Origin: Chaetoderma sp. LZ-2023a | Lineage: Eukaryota; Mollusca; Caudofoveata; Chaetodermatida; Chaetodermatidae | Reading direction: 5' to 3' | Length of the DNA stretch: 64,000 nucleotides | Assembly (NCBI GenBank): GCA_034401795.1 | Contig: CM067369.1 | Coordinates: 86,669,506 to 86,733,505 of the forward strand | In this document: positions 33,133 to 43,559 of the stretch, piece after piece | How positions within the stretch are numbered: position 1 is the stretch's first letter | How the letters are laid out: every line of letters starts with the position of its first letter | Program-made: the position numbers and the translations under genes | The notes under the pieces: model-generated | What the model was told of the DNA's origin: nothing | The model's database searches: none | What the model saw: the letters and a program-made list of their open reading frames with translations, nothing else

Positions 33133-36100
33133 TTAAGCTAGTGCAGGCTCATTTATTTTTACAGCTCCCAACTCCATTGAAACTATGTTTGTTTTGCACC
33201 ATATGTCCTTGAATACTTTTTCTTTACCATGCTGCTTTAATCTAAAATATTCGCAAGGAATATGATTCAGCAGCAATGAACGAAATATTGCCTTTATTGC
33301 TCTATTGTGATTGCCCATAGATGGATTTTTCGTCTGTGCACACCGATGTTTCCAAATGGCCCAAACACCTATGGTTAGTATTGTTATTAAAATAGTCCTT
33401 TCAGACTTTATGATATTTACACCGCTTGATCCAAACTCTCTAAACAAGACTACATGCGTGTCTAGAACAATGGGCTTCGCTCCAAATTTTGCCAAGATTT
33501 GGCTGATATAGTCCCAAAATTGTGACGATATTGGACATTCCGCAAATAAATGCTCGATTGTTTCCTCGTCTGTTTGACATAAGTAACACCTATCAGAAGT
33601 CGTAATATTACACTTGTATGTCAAGTGTCCCACCCATAGCCGTCGATGTAGTAATCGCCACAATAAATCACGAGCCATATTTGGTATGGATGGAGAATGT
33701 AAGATTTTCCATACATTTTTCCAACTGGATGGTTTATAGCTTGAGTCATCCCATCTCCTAATTGCTATGGGAGGTGTTACTTGTTTTCGTCTCATAATAT
33801 GGTACCATTCCTTGGATCTCATCTTGTATTTTAACATCTCATCATCAAGAACTAATGCGGGTTGTGGAGTCAAACTATTATTATTTACATTTGGTAGACG
33901 AAACCATTCAATTGGTACAGCATGTTTTATTTTATTTAGCAACCGCTGGACATCTATATGCCTCATATGTGTTTTTCTAGCTACGTCTTGCATTGAAATC
34001 CATCTACGTGTTTGAGGGTGTATCATATCCGATAAATGTTGAATGCCATATTTTGCAAAGGACGGTAGATAAAGTACTGCATTGTTATAACATATATTAC
34101 TATTGCCCCACAATTGCTGTTCTAGTACTTCCTTCCAGCACGTAGGTGGAGGCATGTATCTGTCAAATATTTCTAACTCCTTAACTTGATCTTTAAACAC
34201 ATCTGGTATCATTTGGCTATTCGGAGGTGGCTTCTTTGAGGTAAAAACATGCTCCGCCAGAAATGGTTCTACAATTCTCTCCATGAGAGCTCGTGAAACA
34301 CATGCCCACGTCTCATCTGATGTAATAAGATCATCCAAAAATTTTAACCTTAAAGAAACACATTTCACTTTAATATCAATTAAATCAAGTCCTCCTTCTA
34401 ACTTAGCATTATTGAGAACACGATGGGAAACTAAATGATTCTTTTCTTCCCATATGAATGACAATATCAACTCATTAACCTCCTTTTCTACATGTTTTGG
34501 CATGTGTACAACAGATGCTGTATACCATAGCCCAGATAATGCCAAGTTGTTGACAACAAACACTCTACCAAAGATTGAAAGACGACGACGCTTCCAATTT
34601 GCTAATATTCTCTTAAGCTTAGATACTCGTTCATTCCAATTTTGTATTGTATTCGGTTTCCTGCCAAAATAGATGCCTAAAATCTTAATGGTATCATTAG
34701 ACCAATTGATTTCAAGTGGCTGGTCATTCCGCTCTTTCCATGGCCCCAGAAATAATCCTTTGGATTTTCCTTTATTGATCTTCAAACCAGATGCATTTTG
34801 GAACTTTTCTAGTACGTGGTTTAAAATTGCAAAATCATTGTTTGAACTGGTAAACACAGTTGTGTCATCAGCATATTGTGACAGCTTAAGTGGTCTTTCT
34901 ATGCCCCGAATACATATGCCTTGAAAGTTATTATTTTGCCTCAATGCTATGCCAAGTGATTCCATCACAATAACAAATAATAATGGCGATAGGGAACACC
35001 CCTGTCTAACCCCACGTTCTAAGACAATTTCTCTGGATAATTGATTGTTCACTAAATAGCTACTCTTGATATCCGTATATAAAATCTTTACCCATTTAAT
35101 AAAGTTTGAGCCTAACCCAAACGATTGCAAAGAATTAAAAAGAAAATCCCATTCCACACGGTCAAATGCCTTTTCATTGTCCAAGGCAATCACAGCTGAA
35201 GGGATGCTATCCTTCTCAACCAATTGTATAAGGTCTCTTATTACCATGGTATTGGTTAGAATTGTCCTCCTGGGTACAGCACATGTCTGCTCTGTTCCAA
35301 TGATTTCTCCTAAAACACTACCTAGTTTCAATGTTAGTGCTCTGGATATTATTTTGTAGTCTACACATAGTAGAGAAATTGGTCTGTAGTTCTGAATTAG
35401 ACGTCTGTCATTTCCTTTATATATTAGCCTTACGTATGCCCTAGCCATAGTTGGTGGTAAATGGCCTTTCTCAAAAATTTCAGTGCCTAATTCTTCCATT
35501 ATTGGACCTACAAGGTGCCAAAACGTTTGGTAAAATTCAACTGGAAGGCCATCACACCCCGGTGATTTTTCTAGTTTCATACCTTTAAGGGATTTAGTTA
35601 AATCTTCTAGTGTTAAGGGTTGATCACAAAATTCACTGCCTGTGTCTGACACCTTTTTGTCTATATTTGCTAACAAATCCAATTTTGCATCTTCATCAAT
35701 TCCCCCTGACTTGTACAATGACTCATAGTAATTGCATACAATAGTACTCATTTCATTGTTGGTAAAGACGGTTGAACCATCCGGCATGTTTAATGAGCAC
35801 ATCACCTTATCTATTGCCCGTGCTTTTTCTAATGCGCAAAAATATCGGGTTGGCTTTTCCCCTTCTGCATGCATCTGGGCTCTCGCTCTAATTTTTGCAC
35901 CCTCAAACTCATATTGTTCTATATCTCTTATTTTACTTTTAATTTTAACCAGTAATTCATAATAATTCTCTTCACCATTATTTACTTTAGCATTAATTTT
36001 CATCAGTGATCGATGAAGTGTTTTCTTGCGTTTGCGTATTTCCTGTGCTTTTCTAATAGCATACTTTCGGGAAACATACTTTAAATCCAGTTTAACATCC

Positions 36101-36996
36101 TCCCACCATTGCAATGTGCTCTTATATGATGCTTTCCTATTAATCCAATGTTGCCAACAACTCTCTATATTATTCTTATAAAATTCTTCTCCCAACAGAG
36201 TTGTGTTTAATTTCCAAAACCCGACCCCTTTTGTTACCCAGTCAGCATTGGCAAAGGTTACACAAACCATGTTATGATCGGAGAATGCAACTGGCTTAAT
36301 ATTAACATCTCTCCAGTACCCTGTTAACAAACTATTCACATAAATTCTGTCGATCCTTGAACCAACTTTACCATCTACCGAAAAACATGTAAGATCTTTA
36401 CCATGAGGTTTTGATATTCTATAGGTGTCCACTAAATTTTCATTATCACATATTTCTTTTAAGAGTCTATGTGATGTATCAGTATAAGTTGAAGTTGCAT
36501 TCCTGTCATTTTCTTTGTCTAAGACACAATTAAAGTCACCACCCATTACTAAGTTTTCAGTGATGTTATCTAGTGCTGTTTTAGACATCTCCTTAAAAAA
36601 ATTACGACGTAGTTGATGAGATGTAGGTGCATATATACACAGCAACGTGATACGTGTTTGTTGTATATCTAGCGTGACTCTCACCCAGCGACCATTTGCA
36701 CCTGATACTGAAGAGATAATATTTACATAGGCTGAACATCGAGGGAGTATAACAATTGCTACACCTGCACTATTATCTTGAGATAACGAATAAAATATTC
36801 TGGATCCAGAAATCTTTTCTAAATTATCGTATAATTCTGACTTCTGAATTTTTGTTTCCTGTATCAAAGCAATGTCAATCTGCTCATTTTTAAGAGTCTC
36901 TAGTAAGTGACGTTGCTTTATGTCACTATTTAAGCCTCTACAATTGAGTGTGCAAATTAGCATAAAAGGTAATAAAATGCTGTGTAAAACCGCCAT
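33133..36996 (-). CDS. LINE ORF2: endonuclease, reverse transcriptase, zinc knuckle
   Basis: 1287 codons without interruption. An apurinic-type endonuclease fills residues about 12-260: LNCRGLNS, LIQETKI, GGDFNCVLD near 151-159, SRIDRIYV, FSDHNMV. The RT lies at about 480-760, with SPGCDGLPVEFYQTFW, ALDNEKAFDRVEW, GVRQGCSLSPLLF and the catalytic SQYADDTTVF (YADD about 708-711). Next is the Tx1/L1-type segment LWYTASVVHMPKHVEKEVNE and a C-terminal zf-RVT finger near residue 1136, CYLCQTDEETIEHLFAEC. It performs target-primed reverse transcription with ORF1 protein in the nucleus. All catalytic motifs visible by eye are present, so it may be active. An internal start at Met12 is an alternative. 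Confidence 0.9.
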   Translation of the reverse strand: MAVLHSILLPFMLICTLNCRGLNSDIKQRHLLETLKNEQIDIALIQETKIQKSELYDNLEKISGSRIFYSLSQDNSAGVAIVILPRCSAYVNIISSVSGANGRWVRVTLDIQQTRITLLCIYAPTSHQLRRNFFKEMSKTALDNITENLVMGGDFNCVLDKENDRNATSTYTDTSHRLLKEICDNENLVDTYRISKPHGKDLTCFSVDGKVGSRIDRIYVNSLLTGYWRDVNIKPVAFSDHNMVCVTFANADWVTKGVGFWKLNTTLLGEEFYKNNIESCWQHWINRKASYKSTLQWWEDVKLDLKYVSRKYAIRKAQEIRKRKKTLHRSLMKINAKVNNGEENYYELLVKIKSKIRDIEQYEFEGAKIRARAQMHAEGEKPTRYFCALEKARAIDKVMCSLNMPDGSTVFTNNEMSTIVCNYYESLYKSGGIDEDAKLDLLANIDKKVSDTGSEFCDQPLTLEDLTKSLKGMKLEKSPGCDGLPVEFYQTFWHLVGPIMEELGTEIFEKGHLPPTMARAYVRLIYKGNDRRLIQNYRPISLLCVDYKIISRALTLKLGSVLGEIIGTEQTCAVPRRTILTNTMVIRDLIQLVEKDSIPSAVIALDNEKAFDRVEWDFLFNSLQSFGLGSNFIKWVKILYTDIKSSYLVNNQLSREIVLERGVRQGCSLSPLLFVIVMESLGIALRQNNNFQGICIRGIERPLKLSQYADDTTVFTSSNNDFAILNHVLEKFQNASGLKINKGKSKGLFLGPWKERNDQPLEINWSNDTIKILGIYFGRKPNTIQNWNERVSKLKRILANWKRRRLSIFGRVFVVNNLALSGLWYTASVVHMPKHVEKEVNELILSFIWEEKNHLVSHRVLNNAKLEGGLDLIDIKVKCVSLRLKFLDDLITSDETWACVSRALMERIVEPFLAEHVFTSKKPPPNSQMIPDVFKDQVKELEIFDRYMPPPTCWKEVLEQQLWGNSNICYNNAVLYLPSFAKYGIQHLSDMIHPQTRRWISMQDVARKTHMRHIDVQRLLNKIKHAVPIEWFRLPNVNNNSLTPQPALVLDDEMLKYKMRSKEWYHIMRRKQVTPPIAIRRWDDSSYKPSSWKNVWKILHSPSIPNMARDLLWRLLHRRLWVGHLTYKCNITTSDRCYLCQTDEETIEHLFAECPISSQFWDYISQILAKFGAKPIVLDTHVVLFREFGSSGVNIIKSERTILITILTIGVWAIWKHRCAQTKNPSMGNHNRAIKAIFRSLLLNHIPCEYFRLKQHGKEKVFKDIWCKTNIVSMELGAVKINEPALA

Positions 36997-37003
36997 TATT
37001 AAG

Positions 37004-38413
37004 CTAACTAGATTTTGTTTTTTTCGACCCTCTCTTAGACCATTTACCTATTTTACTCACAAACGCTGCATTACTTAGCTCACCTTTTTCCAAATGCTTA
37101 TATTTTAATATATCTGAATCATGACGCAGATGCCTATATTTAACACCATTTGCTGTCACATATGGAACTAACACCTCTCCTGCCTCTGACCTGTACATGA
37201 CCATTTCATCAGGTGATTTAGAACTCTGTGTTTGAATGGATATATCAGATTCAGCGACTGACATATTATCGTCTTCTATATCACTTTCCTCTATTTCTGA
37301 TTCAGAACTCTCTCCATCTTTCTGTCGCTTTGTTCCACTCAATCGATCCGAGACACCAATTACTTTCTCTATATTATTTAAATCGTCTAGATTGAGTGTA
37401 CTCAGTGGAAAATCAAAGTTAGTTTCAGTATCTTGCGACCTGAATTTTACTTGTCCTAAATTAAAACTCTCTTCCAGAGGGTATTTATCATCATCTTCAA
37501 CTTGTGTGGAACTAGCCTCTCTCTCATCAAACTTGGATTGACTTGTTACTGGAGTAAGACTTAGCCCCTCATCTAGAACCTCTATTTCATCGCCTGCAAC
37601 TACAGCGATTGGATTCTTAGTTTTTTCCCCATGCTTCTCATTAACATGGACTTTAGCTACAATCTCATCAACTACTGGTTCGATGACATTTTCCTTAGCA
37701 ACGTGCTTCCCATTAGTATGGATTTCAGCTACAATCTCAGAAGCTACCGGTTCTATGACATTCTCTTTAGAGACAACTTGCTCTGCACTTTTATCAGCAC
37801 CCTTTTTGACATATTTGTTCTGCGGGCATCGCCACTTAAAATGATCAGATGATCCACAAACTAGACATTTGTTTTTGTTAGGGCAATCTGTTGCAAGATG
37901 TTCTGTGCTTAAGCAGATTCTACACTCCTTGATTTGCCCCCTGTACCATAATGGCAAGATAAATCGACCATCTATGGTGACCTTGCTTGGGAGAGGTTGT
38001 TCTACCTTTTCAAACCAAATTCTTCTGATGCCATTTTCTAAGGTTCGATCAAATGGATAGGTCTCGTGTTCTACTTTGTCCACTTTGCCATACTTGGTCA
38101 ATTCAATGATAACCCGTTCATCTGGGATCTCTAATGGAACCTTCATCTTGACTAATAGACGATCAGAATCTATTTCCTCCACATTACACACCTCACCCTT
38201 CACGACAAGGACCTCGTCAAGCAACTTTTCCTTCACACTTTCATTAACTACGGTGACATTCCATACAGATTTGGAAACATTAACAAGACCTTGAAGGACC
38301 CGTGGCCCTGCCCCAACTACATCCTTCAACCCATGATACACCTCAATTGCCGAAACACCCCACGCCTTTGTCGTGATTTTAAGACTCAGGGTACGCTTAT
38401 ATGAGGTGGCCAT
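37004..38413 (-). CDS. LINE ORF1: nucleic-acid-binding protein with CCHC knuckles
   Basis: 469 codons. The N-terminal ~150 residues have an RRM-like alternation of strands and helices (SLKITTKAWGVSAIEVYHGL; LLVKMKVPLEIPDERVIIEL). Two CCHC knuckles follow at about 163-200, CRICLSTEHLATDC and CLVCGSSDHFKWRC. A long acidic Ser-rich region contains a duplicated motif (NVIEPVASEIVAE / NVIEPVVDEIVAK). The C-terminus is basic (SKIGKWSKRGSKKTKSS). The start ATGG is preceded by ACC with A at -3. This protein packages LINE RNA with ORF2. Only 7 nt separate it from ORF2, suggesting termination-reinitiation. Confidence 0.88.
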   Translation of the reverse strand: MATSYKRTLSLKITTKAWGVSAIEVYHGLKDVVGAGPRVLQGLVNVSKSVWNVTVVNESVKEKLLDEVLVVKGEVCNVEEIDSDRLLVKMKVPLEIPDERVIIELTKYGKVDKVEHETYPFDRTLENGIRRIWFEKVEQPLPSKVTIDGRFILPLWYRGQIKECRICLSTEHLATDCPNKNKCLVCGSSDHFKWRCPQNKYVKKGADKSAEQVVSKENVIEPVASEIVAEIHTNGKHVAKENVIEPVVDEIVAKVHVNEKHGEKTKNPIAVVAGDEIEVLDEGLSLTPVTSQSKFDEREASSTQVEDDDKYPLEESFNLGQVKFRSQDTETNFDFPLSTLNLDDLNNIEKVIGVSDRLSGTKRQKDGESSESEIEESDIEDDNMSVAESDISIQTQSSKSPDEMVMYRSEAGEVLVPYVTANGVKYRHLRHDSDILKYKHLEKGELSNAAFVSKIGKWSKRGSKKTKSS

Positions 38414-38540
38414 GGTGTTTTATAAAAAGCAGTACCCCATACTACTACAATATATAATACAAATATATAACACCAAGACGTCGGGGAAAGAGCTAAACAC
38501 TAAATAAATAGTGTCCCCTTTTGAAACCCTGACGTCTACC

Positions 38541-38674
38541 AACAAGTATACGAATAGAGAGTACAGTCGTATACTTGTTAGTTTGAACCACTTTCTAAGT
38601 GGTTCACTAACACCTAGCCGATTAAAGTATGCTAACAAATATATGATTAAATGGTCAAGTCATATATTTGTTAG
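38541..38674 (-). promoter_or_regulatory. Three perfect hairpins in the LINE 5' UTR
   Basis: Stem 1: AACAAGTATACGA (38541-38553) with its exact complement at 38567-38579, 13-nt loop. Stem 2: TGAACCACTT (38584-38593) with 38597-38606, 3-nt loop. Stem 3: CTAACAAATATATGA (38632-38646) with 38660-38674, 13-nt loop. They lie 130-250 nt upstream of the ORF1 start. They could be structured leader RNA or relics of small inverted repeats. Confidence 0.7.
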
Positions 38675-39096
38675 TCTGTTCGAGTTGACCGGGGACAGCC
38701 AACTGACTATAAGGATTTATATAGTTAAAGAACTAGGCTTGTGCTTACAAATGACAAAGGAATTAAATCCACTCACTCAAGCGATCTTGCCAAATATAAT
38801 GCGCTAGCCTACGAACTATAGAAATAGCAGACTGGCGCAGCGAGAAATGTATTGCATTGACCACAGTAAGAGGAGCCCTATTAAATGGCGGAAACCGCCA
38901 GCTAAGAGGAATGCCTTGAGAAAATGGAGACACAAAATGCGCTCCAACCAAGACAAGAATTTACAAATTAAATATAAAGTTTGAAAGGAAATACTAATAC
39001 GAAATATATGTATAAAATTTATCTACAAAATCGCGCTAGAAACTAGCAAATTCGGGCAGCAATTGCAGAGCTAAATAAACGCGTGCGTTCACTTCG

Positions 39097-39131
<35 letters not shown>

Positions 39132-39132
39132 A

Positions 39133-39190
<58 letters not shown>

Positions 39191-39191
39191 T

Positions 39192-39257
<66 letters not shown>

Positions 39258-39285
39258 CACTACCACTACCACTACCACCACCACC

Positions 39286-39345
<60 letters not shown>

Positions 39346-39405
39346 GCTGCTGCTACTACTACTTCTACTCCTACTACCGTTACTACTGCTACAACTACTA
39401 CAACA

Positions 39406-39479
<74 letters not shown>

Positions 39480-39515
39480 CACCACCACCACCACCACTAC
39501 TACTACTACTACTAT

Positions 39516-39612
<97 letters not shown>

Positions 39613-39654
39613 ACTTCCACTCCTACTACTGTTACTACTGCTACAACTACTACA

Positions 39655-39720
<66 letters not shown>
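39097..39720. repeat. Long TAC/CAC/TGC compound microsatellite
   Basis: About 620 bp of (TAC)n interrupted by (CAC)n and (TGC)n blocks, with a repeated interruption ACTTC.ACTCCTACTAC.GTTAC (39360 and 39613). This interruption shows that a ~250-bp segment was duplicated. It is the right flank of the Tx1-like LINE. Very long poly-Leu and poly-Val ORFs are artefacts. Confidence 0.95.
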
Positions 39721-39985
39721 GACTAATCAATAACGTTGCTACCAATAATGGTTATATACAATGTTTAGATCAATAATGCCACAATTAATTTTTATAAAAT
39801 GCTTGTTAAATTTGGTTAACTTTAAAATTGGTTATACAAATATTGTGTAATAATGTTTATATTAATAATGTGTAATGTGTAATGTGTTTATATTGTCTTT
39901 GTCTATAATGCTGTCACCGATGTTGATAACACGAATGTCTACACCAATAATGTTCATATTATAGCACTGATGATAACAATAATCT

Positions 39986-40050
<65 letters not shown>

Positions 40051-40165
40051 TCTTTTAATGGTAAATCTCACTCAGACCTGTAAAAATTAACTATTATTTT
40101 GTAATCCCCATATGTCACATTGTGACCTGGGAGTACTTTAATAAACTTGAAACTTGAAACTTGCA
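39721..40165 (+). mobile_element. Probable 3' UTR and terminus of the CR1-like LINE
   Basis: AT-rich, with (TAA)n at 39990-40050. It ends GGGAGTACTTTAATAAACTT then (GAAACTT)n at 40143-40165. An AATAAA followed by short 7-bp tail repeats is the usual CR1/L2-type terminus. Together with 31370-32073 it can be read as one LINE tail split by the Tx1-like element; this is an inference. Confidence 0.5.
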
Positions 40166-41935
40166 TCTGACGTCCACGCGGCACAGTCAACCAATGAAAC
40201 AATCGTACACGCCACTCGTCCAGTTACAGCTCACGGTGGTGCTAGCCGCGTACACATGGCAAGCTGTAGCATAGGCACTTTTAGCGCGACGTTGTATCCT
40301 CTCCTATTTATATATAAGATTAAAGGTTTGCATCAGTTGCGATTGACGTTTTGATGCTATTATGATTCCTCTGCACTGATATAAACCCACGGGAGTTTAT
40401 TTACTAAATAATATGTTTCACTTAAAGCGGATACATATACATATCCGACGCTGTATAGCATTTGGACAAAATCACACCAAGAATTTCATAATATACGAAA
40501 ACATGTAAGTGTGTGCGACGACATTCCCCGTCAAACTAATATACGTAACAAAATGTGACATTTATAAAGTATTCAATACTACCTTAATTTCATATGAATA
40601 CACATCAATTTGTATAAATAACTTGTGAATTATTTCAATAAACAGACAATTCGCCACTTTTGTTTGATATTTGATATAAATGTTAGTAAGACTACCTTCG
40701 CGTCAATTCAACAGAAACCATCCATTTCGTTGCACAATGTTTACAAATTTCAAAATGTTCAAGTTCGTTAGAGCAGTTATCCGGTTCCATTTGGTGGAAT
40801 CGAGTCCCTAGTTACAAATATCAATGTTAAAATATCCAGTCAATTCGTCCTATATACAACTTGTCCTTCACACCAAAATTATCAGAGAAACCTGAACGAG
40901 AAAGAAAATCCGGAAAGTGACAACCAAAAACCTCCCACAAATATAGTTAATATAAGTTCTGTTTTGAAAAACTCCTGTTGAAACCCAATGTTACTGGATA
41001 TAGATTTGTAATCTTTTCTATTGCAAACTGCAAACGATCGTGTTTAAACGGGTACCAAATATGCTATTGCTCAATTACCCGACTCCAAGGTTCGCTGTTG
41101 TTTATTAAAAGCGTGGAGTCTGTAAAATGTATAAGTTCGACGTGAAATTTTATCGCATTTCTGCCATGTGTTGTTGACCTAAATTTATGCACCGTTTGGA
41201 AGATGCATCTATCCATTTGAGGTTCAGTATATTATTTACTTGATACATATCCATGCTTTTTGGTGATAGGCTACTGATTACAGCCTATCCTAATAGCTTT
41301 TTCCGACCTTGTCTATATATATATATATATATATATATCCCCTCGCGATCGCACACATAGAAGACAGACAGTTACATGTAAAATTCGATAATTGCGCGGT
41401 TTGGCCAACTCTAGCGATGACGAAACCGTGATAAACGTGTGTATTGGTATGGCACATTGTATGGGTACAAAAGCATAGTACACCGCACGTTCAACACGCG
41501 ATCAACGCAGCAAAGCCGTGTGTATGGAAAGCTAGACTAAAGCATAGATTAACATTAATCCGCGCGTTTTAGGTGTTTATAGACCCAATTCAATTGTTTC
41601 ATTTGGAAACCTTGAAAATTTTAAAACTAAATGTTGTTTTTAATGTAACAACACGAAGTCATGAAAACTACTCAATTGAATTGAAGTGGTTACGGTGTTA
41701 TAAATACCTGTCACATGGGAAATGACCATTTGCCGATCAAGAAGAAAGTCTTTTAAAGTGGGCACTGATATGACTAGCTATCAAACATAGCGTTCTTGGT
41801 CCAGTTCTCAAAATAGATTTACAGGTCGCGCGCCCAACAGTCGCGGGCGGGAATTGCCATTTCATATGGTACGCTGAACATCATTTTCCAAAAGGTTTAT
41901 GTTACATTGCCTATTGGCGCAAGTTTGATATTGTC
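40166..41935. other. No gene seen
   Basis: Short ORFs only. (TA)n at 41313-41338. An imperfect palindrome around 41588-41690 (CAATTCAATTG / CAATTGAATTG ends) may be an old MITE. TATATATAAG at 40309 is a weak TATA candidate. Confidence 0.4.
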
Positions 41936-41944
41936 ATAAGGTCC

Positions 41945-42205
41945 GAGCACCGTTTACAAATGGGCGCACCGCTAGTCAATTGGTGTATGGCCCATGCGCC
42001 GTTTACGCCGATAACAAATTAGCATATGGGTCTGCGCCGTTTACAAATGCGCGCGCAGATAACCAAATTGACACATGGGTCTGCGCCGTTGACAAATGTG
42101 TGCGCCGATAACAAATTCGTATATCGGCCATGCACCGATAACCATTTGGCATATGGGTCTGCACCGTTTACAAATGGTCTTGCATCGTTTATAAATGGGC
42201 CAAAT
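41945..42205 (+). repeat. ~48-bp minisatellite (TATGGGTCTGCGCCGTTTAC)
   Basis: Five to six degenerate units with GGGTCTGCGCCGTTTACAAA and CCGATAACAAATT blocks, at about 41945, 41986, 42025, 42074, 42122 and 42152. GC-rich against an AT-rich background. Confidence 0.75.
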
Positions 42206-42224
42206 TTGTTATTTGTCGTATACA

Positions 42225-42418
42225 GTATAACACTTCATTTGCAGGCCAAGAGAAGGCTGCTTTTGAAAATTCACCACTGGAATTACTGGTTTGATATTCG
42301 TGCAAGTCATTTCCGTCATAGGTTTTCAAAAATAGTCTGCTCTTGGCCTGACATTGAACATTTAATAAGCAAATATTCGGAATTTCCTGAGGCAAATTTA
42401 GCCATTAAGTGGTTAAGC
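42225..42418 (+). mobile_element. H2 hairpin MITE, 5' end lost
   Basis: CATTTGCAGGCCAAGAGAAG through the H2 core (CCACTGGAATTACTGG) to CTCTTGGCCTGACATTGAAC and the family end TTTAGCCATTAAGTGGTTAA. Its 3' end was caught in the duplication that follows. Confidence 0.7.
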
Positions 42419-42450
42419 ACAAATGGTTCTACAGTTTGTTGTCGTCGTCG

Positions 42451-42506
<56 letters not shown>

Positions 42507-42672
42507 CCGCTACCGCTCATAGACACCTTCAGCGTGACGTCTTACTCGTGTGCTACCCTCTCTCTATATATATATCTCCTAAGGCAAATTTAGCCATTAA
42601 GTGGTTAATCACAAATGGTTCTAGTTTGTTGTTGTTGCTGTTGTCCCGCTACCGCTCATAGGCACCTTCAGC
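42387..42672 (+). repeat. Direct duplication with unequal (GTT)n
   Basis: Copy 1 (42387-42533) and copy 2 (42579-42672) share TTAGCCATTAAGTGGTTAA, ACAAATGGTTCTA, the (GTT)n and CCGCTACCGCTCATAG.CACC. Copy 1 has about 25 GTT units and copy 2 about five. Confidence 0.85.
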
Positions 42673-43164
42673 ATATATAGAGGATTAATAATAGTATTCG
42701 AAGTTTCTCTAGCCTGCATACCACATGTTTAGTGGTGATACATAGCAGGATGGCAAATATTAACCCTATGAATAATGTAGGCAAGATAACTCTTTCATAT
42801 ATGTCCATAGTTGTCTTCAGCTTGCCATCCAAATTAAAACGAGTAAAAGCAATCCCGCTCAAAAGTTATTGGGCTCTTCAATCTATGGTCAATGAGAGCC
42901 TTGGGATTACAGATGGTAGCCAAGTCTTGGTTTGGCATAATATTCATGAATCAATGACCCAGAATGAAAACATGCCGAGTACCTTAATATATAGATGACT
43001 CGTGTAATTTGTAACATATGCGTATAGTTGGCTATAGCTTGTCATCCTAAGAGAGTAACAACAACTCTGGTCCAAATAATTCACTGGTTCATGTAATACA
43101 TCGCGAATATATGGTATGGCGGCATGCATTTCAAACATAATGCCTATAAATAAGTATAGACAAT

Positions 43165-43533
43165 TCATTGGTCTGCCTTATTCACGGTCATGAATGATTT
43201 AGCAACCGCAGATATTAAATTGAAAAATGCGGTACTTTCATTCTGGTCAATGGCTGATGTTGATTGCTGTGTTGCTGTTCTGTAACCGGTGCTCGGGTCT
43301 TGATGAGGTCGTGGTGGTGGATTTGGTGTTTGGCATGTTTTGTATGTGTGCTGCAATTGTGATCGTGGGATTGGTGGTTGGTATGGAAAGTAGGTATGTT
43401 GCTGTGGTGCTTGTTGTGAGGCATGCGACTTTAGTGGATATATTGGTTGTGGTTGGAGAACAGTGCGTTGTGGATAGGGGTATGCTGGGGGTATGCTGGA
43501 CTTCTCTGCATCTTCCATTTTCTGTACTCTCAT
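43165..43533 (-). CDS. Pro/Gln-rich 122-codon ORF, unrecognised
   Basis: Residues 15-90 are rich in Pro, Gln, Tyr and His (PPAYPYPQRTVLQPQPIYPL). The C-terminus looks more ordered (TAFFNLISAVAKSFMTVNKA). No domain recognised. Another frame across the same DNA is also open, which weakens the case. It could be a fragment of a transposon capsid or disordered protein, or chance. Confidence 0.2.
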   Translation of the reverse strand: MRVQKMEDAEKSSIPPAYPYPQRTVLQPQPIYPLKSHASQQAPQQHTYFPYQPPIPRSQLQHTYKTCQTPNPPPRPHQDPSTGYRTATQQSTSAIDQNESTAFFNLISAVAKSFMTVNKADQ

Positions 43534-43559
43534 ATATAACAGCCAGGTGTAAACTTCCT

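Larger units (their letters stand above)
32144..39096 (-). mobile_element. Tx1-clade (L1-type) LINE, both ORFs open, inserted in (TAC)n
   Basis: About 6.95 kb on the minus strand: 5' end at about 39096, ~680-bp 5' UTR, ORF1 (38413-37004), a 7-nt gap, ORF2 (36996-33133), ~970-bp 3' UTR, and a 21-nt poly-A (32164-32144). (TAC)n flanks both sides directly. Tx1-clade LINEs are known for target-specific insertion, including microsatellites. A target duplication cannot be resolved in a repeat. No stop or frameshift is seen in either ORF. Confidence 0.85.

Noticed and set aside
33311-38294. Many plus-strand ORFs of 62-101 codons
   Set aside because: Antisense shadows of the open LINE ORF1 and ORF2 on the minus strand.
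39036-39733. 176-216-codon poly-Leu / poly-Val ORFs
   Set aside because: Translation of the TAC/CAC/TGC tract flanking the Tx1-like LINE.
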